A stretch of DNA of 11,429 nt from the NCBI GenBank assembly GCA_014376885.1, contig JACMQR010000378.1:1-11429 (forward strand). The letters are read 5' to 3'. This document shows, in pieces, positions 6,975-11,429 of the stretch. Origin of the DNA: Polaromonas sp. Lineage in GTDB: Bacteria; Pseudomonadota; Gammaproteobacteria; Burkholderiales; Burkholderiaceae_C. How positions within the stretch are numbered: position 1 is the first letter of the stretch; the number at the start of each line of letters is the position of its first letter. The notes under the pieces were generated by a model. That model was not told the DNA's origin, searched no databases, and saw only the letters and a program-made list of their open reading frames with translations. The translations under genes and the position numbers were made by a program.

Positions 6975-7034
6975 CCTTTGCGGCTCCCGCCTTCATTGCC
7001 GGCGCGGCCCCGGGCTGGCCCGGCGCGTAGCACA

Positions 7035-8543
7035 ATGCCAGGCATGTCCTACCTGCCTGCCTTCATCGCGCCCATCCGCTACACCGACCCGGCGGCTGCG
7101 CTGGCGCAGGTGCGCGCCATCTACGACCAGCAGATTGCTCACCTGCGCCGCGCCATGCAGCGCTATGTCGCCGGCGACACGCTGCCCGGCCATGTGCGCG
7201 CCTGCTACCCGTTCGTGCGCATCCACACCGACACGGTGGCCCGGGCAACGCTGGAAACGCCCGACACCCTGCAGCTGAGCTACGGCTTTGTCGCCGGGCC
7301 GGGGCGCTTTGAAACCACCCTCACCCGGCCCGACCTGTACAGCGACTATTACCTCGAGCAGTTCCGGCTCTTGATGCAAAACCACGAGGTGGCGCTCGAA
7401 GTGGGCACCAGCACGCAGCCGATCCCGATTCATTTCTCGTTCGCCGAGAACGACCACATCGAAGGCACGATGAGCACGGCCCGGCGCCTCTTGATGCGCG
7501 ACGTGTTCGACCTGCCCGACCTGGCGGCCATGGACGACGGCATTGCCAACGGCACCTACGAGGCCCGGCCCGGCGAGCCGCAGCCGCTGGCGCTGTTCAC
7601 CGCGGCGCGGGTCGACTACTCGCTGCAGCGCCTGCGCCACTACACCGGCACCTCGCCGCAGTGGTTCCAGAACTTCGTGCTGTTCACCAACTACCAGTTC
7701 TACATCGACGAGTTCGTGCGCCTGGGCCATGCCGAAATGGCCGACCCGGACAGCGAGTACAGCGCCTTCGTCGAGCCGGGCAATGTCGTCACGCGGCGCG
7801 CCGGCCTGGACGCGGGCAGCGACGACGCGCTGGGCGCTGTGCCGCCGCGCCTGCCGCAAATGCCGGCCTACCACCTGCTGCGCAAAGGCCGCAGCGGCAT
7901 CACGATGGTCAACATCGGCGTCGGCCCGGCCAACGCCAAGAACATCACCGACCATGTCGCCGTGCTGCGCCCGCATGCCTGGATCATGCTCGGCCACTGC
8001 GCCGGCCTGCGCAACAGCCAGCAACTGGGCGACTATGTGCTGGCCCACGGCTATGTGCGCGAAGACCATGTGCTGGACGAGGAGCTGCCGCTGTGGGTGC
8101 CGATTCCGGCATTGGCCGAAATCCAGGTCGCGCTGGAGGCGGCGGTGTCAGAGGTGACGCAGCTCAAGGGCCCGGAGCTCAAGCGCATCATGCGCACCGG
8201 CACCGTCGCCAGCACCGACAACCGCAACTGGGAGCTGCTGCCCGGCAACCAGCCGCAGCGCCGCTTCAGCCAGAGCCGCGCGATTGCGCTGGACATGGAA
8301 AGCGCGACGATTGCCGCCAACGGTTTTCGCTTCCGGGTGCCCTACGGCACGCTGCTGTGCGTGAGCGACAAGCCGCTGCACGGCGAGATCAAGCTGCCCG
8401 GCATGGCCAACCAGTTCTACCGCGACCGGGTCGACCAGCACTTGCGCATTGGCATGCGGGCGGTCGAGTTGCTGCGCGCCGAAGGTGTCACCCAGTTGCA
8501 CAGCCGCAAATTGCGCAGTTTTTCGGAAGTGGCGTTTCAGTAG
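7035..8543 (+). CDS. amn: AMP nucleosidase
   Basis: This 502-residue protein matches E. coli Amn (484 residues) along nearly its whole length from recall. Shared blocks include RVDYSLQRLRHYTGT, FVLFTNYQFYIDEFVR, MVNIGVGPANAKNITDH, MLGHCAGLRNSQQLGDY and the C-terminal LHSRKLRSFSE. The catalytic domain has the nucleoside-phosphorylase fold. D445 in CVSDKPLHGE corresponds to the catalytic Asp428 of E. coli, and M421-E422 lie in ALDMESATIAA. The enzyme hydrolyses AMP to adenine and ribose 5-phosphate in the cytoplasm and helps control adenylate levels. Start choice is uncertain: ATG at 7035 or 7044, neither with a good Shine-Dalgarno; a GC-rich upstream extension to 6978 looks non-coding. It is divergent from phnC and shares the Pho-box-like region. 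Confidence 0.95.
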   Translation: MPGMSYLPAFIAPIRYTDPAAALAQVRAIYDQQIAHLRRAMQRYVAGDTLPGHVRACYPFVRIHTDTVARATLETPDTLQLSYGFVAGPGRFETTLTRPDLYSDYYLEQFRLLMQNHEVALEVGTSTQPIPIHFSFAENDHIEGTMSTARRLLMRDVFDLPDLAAMDDGIANGTYEARPGEPQPLALFTAARVDYSLQRLRHYTGTSPQWFQNFVLFTNYQFYIDEFVRLGHAEMADPDSEYSAFVEPGNVVTRRAGLDAGSDDALGAVPPRLPQMPAYHLLRKGRSGITMVNIGVGPANAKNITDHVAVLRPHAWIMLGHCAGLRNSQQLGDYVLAHGYVREDHVLDEELPLWVPIPALAEIQVALEAAVSEVTQLKGPELKRIMRTGTVASTDNRNWELLPGNQPQRRFSQSRAIALDMESATIAANGFRFRVPYGTLLCVSDKPLHGEIKLPGMANQFYRDRVDQHLRIGMRAVELLRAEGVTQLHSRKLRSFSEVAFQ

Positions 8544-8647
8544 CAGCGCCCCCTGCGGCGAGGAACCAGGCCAGGTCCAGCATCAGGATTTTCAAAAACC
8601 ATAGCAAACTATAGCCGCCGGTATTGCACAAGCGGCCAGTTTGACTC

Positions 8648-8670
8648 AAAAAACCCGCCAGATTCAGCGG
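8648..8670 (-). terminator. Candidate intrinsic terminator of the hybrid kinase gene
   Basis: On the minus strand the RNA would be CCGCUG-AAUC-UGGCGG followed by G and six U. The stem is six pairs with two G-U wobbles and a four-base loop. It lies about 20 bases after the kinase stop. On the plus strand the same hairpin loses two pairs but is followed by six T at 8678-8683, so it might also weakly end the convergent amn transcript. The rest of the 147-bp gap (8544-8690) shows nothing else I can support. Confidence 0.5.
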
Positions 8671-8690
8671 CTGCTTGTTTTTTCCGGCCT

Positions 8691-10628
8691 TCAGCCCATG
8701 CCGGCCAGCAGCAGCGCCAGCTTGGCCGGATCGACGGGCTTGACAAAGTGGTGCTTGAAACCGGCCGCCAGGGCCTTTTGTCGGTCCTGCTCCTGGCCAT
8801 AGCCGGTCACGGCGATCAACACCGCGCCGGCCGTTTCCGGCTGCGCCCGGATGCGCTTGGCCAGCTCGTTGCCGTCGATGTCGGGCAGGCCGATGTCCAG
8901 CAAGAACACATCCGGCGGCTTGGCGCGGGCTTGCTCGAGCGCCTGGCGCGCGCCATACTCCACCCGCACCTCATGGCCCGCCGCCTCCAGAAACAGCGCC
9001 AGCATCTGCGCCGCATCCATGTTGTCATCGACGATCATCACGCTCAGCGGGCGGGGCGCCGGCGCATTCAGGCCGGCAGACTGCGGCATCGCCTTGTCGG
9101 CCTGCGGCGCCAGCAGCGGCAGCCAGACCGACAGCCGGCTGCCCCGGCCCGGGCCGTCGCTGGCGCAGTCGACGCTGCCGCCATGCAGTTCGACCAGGCT
9201 TTTCACCAGGGCCAGCCCCAGGCCCAGGCCGCCCGAAGACCGGTCGGGCGTGCGCTCGGCCTGGGCAAACAGGTCAAACACCCGGCTGGCCAGCTCGGGC
9301 TGCATGCCCATGCCGTCGTCGTCCACCCGGAGCAGCACCTGGCCGTCCTGGGCTTGGGTTTTCAGCACGATGTGGCCGCCGTCCGGGGTGTATTTAGCCG
9401 AGTTGTTCAGCAAGTTGCCGACGATCTGCACCAGCCGCTTGTGGTCGCCCAGCACCATCAAGGCATCGGGCGCCAGCTCCAGCACCAGCTGCTGGCGCCG
9501 GGCGCGCACCAGCGGCGTCACCTGCTCGACCGCATCGGTGACGATGTGGCGGATGTCCAGCGGCTTTTTGTCCAGCTTGACCAGGCCCCGGGTTACCCGG
9601 GACACATCGAGCAGGTCGTCCACCAGGCCGGTCATGTGGTTGACCTGGCGGGCAATGATTTCACTGGTTTTTTGCACCTGCCCGGGGTCCAGCCGGCCGA
9701 TCTTGAGCAACTCGGCCGCCGAGCGGATGGGCGCCAGGGGGTTTCTCAGCTCATGGGCCAGCATGGCCAGAAAGTCGTCCTTGCGGGCATCGGCGTCGCG
9801 CAGCTTGCCAGCCGCCAGGCGCAGCCCTTCGCCGACAGTTTTCAGCTCGTCAATATCGATATTGACGCCGTTCATCACCAGCGGGTCGGCTTCGTTTTCG
9901 CGGTGCCAGTCGGCCTGCATGTAAAACCAGCGGCAGCGGCCATCGCTTTGGCACATCCGGGTTTCCATCACCAGCGCCGAACCCGGGCCGCTGGCCCGGG
10001 CCAAGAGAAATTTATCGGCCACCCGGGATTGCTCGGTCGGGTCGAAAAAGTCCAGCCAGTCGGCAAACGGCAGGGACGTGCTGGCGCTCGGATGGCCCAG
10101 CAGACCGAGAAAATTGGCGCAAACCTCCACCCGGTCGGTTTCCGGATGCCAGGTCCACATGCCGGCGTGGACGGTGCGCAAGATGCGCTGGGTGTCTTGC
10201 CGTTCCTGCACGCAGCTTTCCAGTCGCTTGTGGGCAGTCAGGTCGACGGTGACCTTGGAAAACCCAACCAGCGCGCCAGCCGCATCGTGCAGCGCGGTCA
10301 GGGCAACGCGCGCCCAGAAAAGCCCGCCGTCCTTGCGTCGGCGCCAGGTTTCTTCCTTGTAAAAGCCGGTTTTCCGGGCCTCGTCCAGGTTGCGCTCGGG
10401 CTGGCCTTGCGCTTTTTGCTCGTCCGTGTAGAGCAGGCCAAGCGGGCTGCCGATCGCCTCCTGGGCGGTGTAGCCCTTCATGTCCTCGGCGCCCCGGTTC
10501 CAGACCGTGATCAGGCCCTTGGCGTCCAGAAAAAAAACCGCCACATCGCTGAGTTCCTCGCTCATCAGCCGGTGCAGCTCGGCCACCTGGTGATCGGGCA
10601 AGGACGATGCCATGTAGGGACGGGTCAC
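8691..10628 (-). CDS. Soluble hybrid sensor histidine kinase, PAS-PAS-HisKA-HATPase-REC
   Basis: The 645-residue protein has two PAS domains (about 23-135, with a clear PAC segment ending GFSKVTVDLTAHKR, and a weaker one about 150-262). A HisKA domain follows with phospho-acceptor H292 in LAMLAHELRNPLAP, then a HATPase domain with N-box NLLNNSAKYT (405-414), DDDGMG (436-441) and GGLGLGLALV. The C-terminal receiver domain (about 528-640) has D534-D535, phospho-acceptor D578 in FLLDIGLPDIDG, and K630. No transmembrane segment or signal peptide is seen, so it should sense an internal signal, redox state or gas. The start is taken as GTG at 10628, because AGGAG (10636-10640) lies seven bases upstream; the next ATG at 10613 has no such site. 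No separate output regulator is encoded nearby. The 148 bp to the upstream cupin gene hold no clear promoter or terminator. Confidence 0.93.
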   Translation of the reverse strand: MTRPYMASSLPDHQVAELHRLMSEELSDVAVFFLDAKGLITVWNRGAEDMKGYTAQEAIGSPLGLLYTDEQKAQGQPERNLDEARKTGFYKEETWRRRKDGGLFWARVALTALHDAAGALVGFSKVTVDLTAHKRLESCVQERQDTQRILRTVHAGMWTWHPETDRVEVCANFLGLLGHPSASTSLPFADWLDFFDPTEQSRVADKFLLARASGPGSALVMETRMCQSDGRCRWFYMQADWHRENEADPLVMNGVNIDIDELKTVGEGLRLAAGKLRDADARKDDFLAMLAHELRNPLAPIRSAAELLKIGRLDPGQVQKTSEIIARQVNHMTGLVDDLLDVSRVTRGLVKLDKKPLDIRHIVTDAVEQVTPLVRARRQQLVLELAPDALMVLGDHKRLVQIVGNLLNNSAKYTPDGGHIVLKTQAQDGQVLLRVDDDGMGMQPELASRVFDLFAQAERTPDRSSGGLGLGLALVKSLVELHGGSVDCASDGPGRGSRLSVWLPLLAPQADKAMPQSAGLNAPAPRPLSVMIVDDNMDAAQMLALFLEAAGHEVRVEYGARQALEQARAKPPDVFLLDIGLPDIDGNELAKRIRAQPETAGAVLIAVTGYGQEQDRQKALAAGFKHHFVKPVDPAKLALLLAGMG

Positions 10629-10776
10629 GGTGCTTCTCCTGTTTTCAAGGCGTCTGGCTGACAACCCCGGCCCTGGCATGGTGCCGCGCAAACCAGGCCG
10701 CGCCTGTCAGCAAACCCCAGAGCGGCAGGTAAGACGGGGCGCGGCGGCGCCACCGGAAGGAGCCGCAGGCGGCAAA

Positions 10777-11166
10777 TCAGCGCTCGACTGCGGCGACCTG
10801 CACGGTGGCGAAATCGGCCGGCATGACGATTTCGAGCATTTCGACATCGCTGCTGTGGCCGACCTCGCGGTGCCGTATTTCAGGCGGCTGGTAGACGCAC
10901 GAGCCGGCTTCGAGCCGCACGATGCCCTGGCCCTCGTAGTCGAATTCGATCCAGCCCTTGAGCACATAGACCATCTGAAATGCGGTGGTGTGCAGATGCG
11001 CCTGGCTGGAAAACTCGCTGCCGGCGGCCGCACGAATGACATGGGCATCGATCTGCCCGGCCGTCACGCGCCGGATGCCCAGGTCGCGGTATTCAAAAAA
11101 CGACCGCAAGCCGCGCGTGTAGACCGCCTGCCGGGCATGGGTGACGGTGAATTCGGGCGTGGACAT
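10777..11166 (-). CDS. Small single-domain cupin protein of unknown function
   Basis: The 129-residue protein is a compact cupin. Motif 1 is recognisable around H57-L-H59 and G71 (QAHLHTTAFQMVYVLKGWIEF), and motif 2 as AGSCVYQPPEIRH with H99. In the canonical pattern G(X)5HXH(X)3-4E(X)6G the glutamate falls exactly on Q64, so one of the four usual metal ligands is replaced by Gln. Metal binding may be altered or rely on three histidines. No other domain is present, so this could be an enzyme, a storage-type beta barrel or a small-molecule sensor; no specific function can be given. The start at 11166 has an AGGGAAA Shine-Dalgarno, whereas the open frame to 11304 lacks family-like sequence. It lies upstream of the kinase on the same strand, 148 bp away, and may or may not be co-transcribed. 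Confidence 0.85.
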   Translation of the reverse strand: MSTPEFTVTHARQAVYTRGLRSFFEYRDLGIRRVTAGQIDAHVIRAAAGSEFSSQAHLHTTAFQMVYVLKGWIEFDYEGQGIVRLEAGSCVYQPPEIRHREVGHSSDVEMLEIVMPADFATVQVAAVER

Positions 11167-11295
11167 GGCGCTTTCCCTGAAGTGGTCCGGCGAGCATAGC
11201 GCCAATTTTCCGCCGGGGCAGAGCGCGGCGGCCCGGCAGCCGGCGAAGGCAGCGCGCAAGCGCCCGGCGGGTGCCAAACCGCCTGGCGATAGGTG

Positions 11296-11301
11296 TATAA
11301 C
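11296..11301 (+). promoter_or_regulatory. Possible -10 element upstream of the last gene
   Basis: TATAAC matches five of six bases of the sigma70 -10 consensus and stands out in very GC-rich surroundings. No acceptable -35 hexamer is seen 16-18 bp upstream. It lies about 110 bp before the ATG at 11413. The remainder of the 246-bp gap (11167-11412) shows nothing else I can support; the minus strand has only a weak TATGCT at 11193-11198 as a cupin promoter candidate. Confidence 0.25.
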
Positions 11302-11412
11302 CAAGGCCCTTCCGGTCGAGCGCCGCGCCTGGTGCCGCAGCGCCCGGCCCGCCGGCCGGCTCCCACCCCGTCAGGCGCCTTTGCGCGCCACCACAGTCAA
11401 GGAAACCATCTC

Positions 11413-11429
11413 ATGGGCGCGCAATGGAA
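11413..11429 (+). CDS. Start of a gene, probably YebC/PmpR family (truncated)
   Basis: Only the first five codons and part of a sixth are present: M-G-A-Q-W followed by AA, which would be Lys or Asn. An AAGGAAA Shine-Dalgarno lies upstream at about 11399-11405. The opening MGAQWK is what I recall for the betaproteobacterial YebC/PmpR-family protein, a probable transcription or translation factor. So few residues make this a suggestion. That a gene starts here is likelier than the family name. Confidence 0.45.

Noticed and set aside
6059..7030. 323-codon open frame on the plus strand opposite phnC
   Set aside because: Its translation has no motif, and the minus strand has every ABC ATPase motif in order.
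6993..8069. 358-codon open frame on the minus strand opposite amn
   Set aside because: The low-complexity translation has no family resemblance, and the plus strand clearly encodes AMP nucleosidase across the same stretch.
8614..8638. GCCGC/GCGGC inverted repeat in the amn-kinase gap as a terminator
   Set aside because: It has a five-pair stem with a long loop and no following T-run; the hairpin at 8648-8670 is a better candidate.
8748..10661. 637-codon open frame on the plus strand opposite the hybrid kinase
   Set aside because: It is a GC-bias shadow: the translation is rich in Arg, Gln, His, Ala and Gly with no domain, while the minus strand encodes a full PAS-kinase-receiver protein.
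11167..11304. 46-residue N-terminal extension of the cupin
   Set aside because: The extension is GC-rich with no cupin-like content, and the ATG at 11166 has a good Shine-Dalgarno.
11337..11362. CCGG-rich palindromic stretch near the right end
   Set aside because: Runs such as GCCGGCCGGC are expected in DNA of this composition, and there is no T-run or repeat copy elsewhere in the window to support a function.

Overview
The window is high-GC proteobacterial DNA with dense genes, 4-bp ATGA overlaps and no mobile DNA. Gene families and codon use fit a betaproteobacterium of the order Burkholderiales, probably Comamonadaceae such as Polaromonas or relatives. That assignment is inference from protein flavour, not from a marker gene. 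About two thirds of the window is a phosphonate-uptake and C-P lyase locus.

Positions 1-4198: phnG-phnH-phnI run leftward. phnI is cut by the window edge, and the rest of the C-P lyase core (phnJKLM) is expected beyond it. Divergent from them, phnF (GntR/HutC repressor), a DUF1045 2H-phosphoesterase-like gene and phnN (ribose 1,5-bisphosphokinase) run rightward as a tightly coupled operon. Positions 3620-6913: a leftward operon phnC-phnD-phnE (phosphonate ABC importer) ends in a PhnZ-like HD-domain gene, whose 3' end overlaps the 3' end of phnN by 19 bp. The 121-bp gap between phnC and the divergent amn (AMP nucleosidase, 7035-8543) carries a candidate Pho box.

A logical pathway results. PhnCDE imports phosphonates. 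PhnG/H/I (with off-window L) couple them to the ribose of ATP and release adenine. PhnM and PhnJ (off-window) produce the 5-phosphoribosyl 1,2-cyclic phosphate. A cyclic phosphodiesterase must open that ring, a job done by PhnP in E. coli and proposed here for the DUF1045 protein. PhnN then makes PRPP. The PhnZ-like HD protein suggests a second, oxidative C-P cleavage route.

The right-hand part is less connected: a soluble PAS-PAS-histidine kinase-receiver hybrid (8691-10628, leftward), a small single-domain cupin (10777-11166, leftward) with an altered metal-ligand motif, and at the very edge the first codons of what is probably a YebC/PmpR-family gene (11413 onward, rightward). No tRNA, rRNA, CRISPR, insertion sequence or prophage signal was seen. 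No gene-free stretch exceeds 300 bases.
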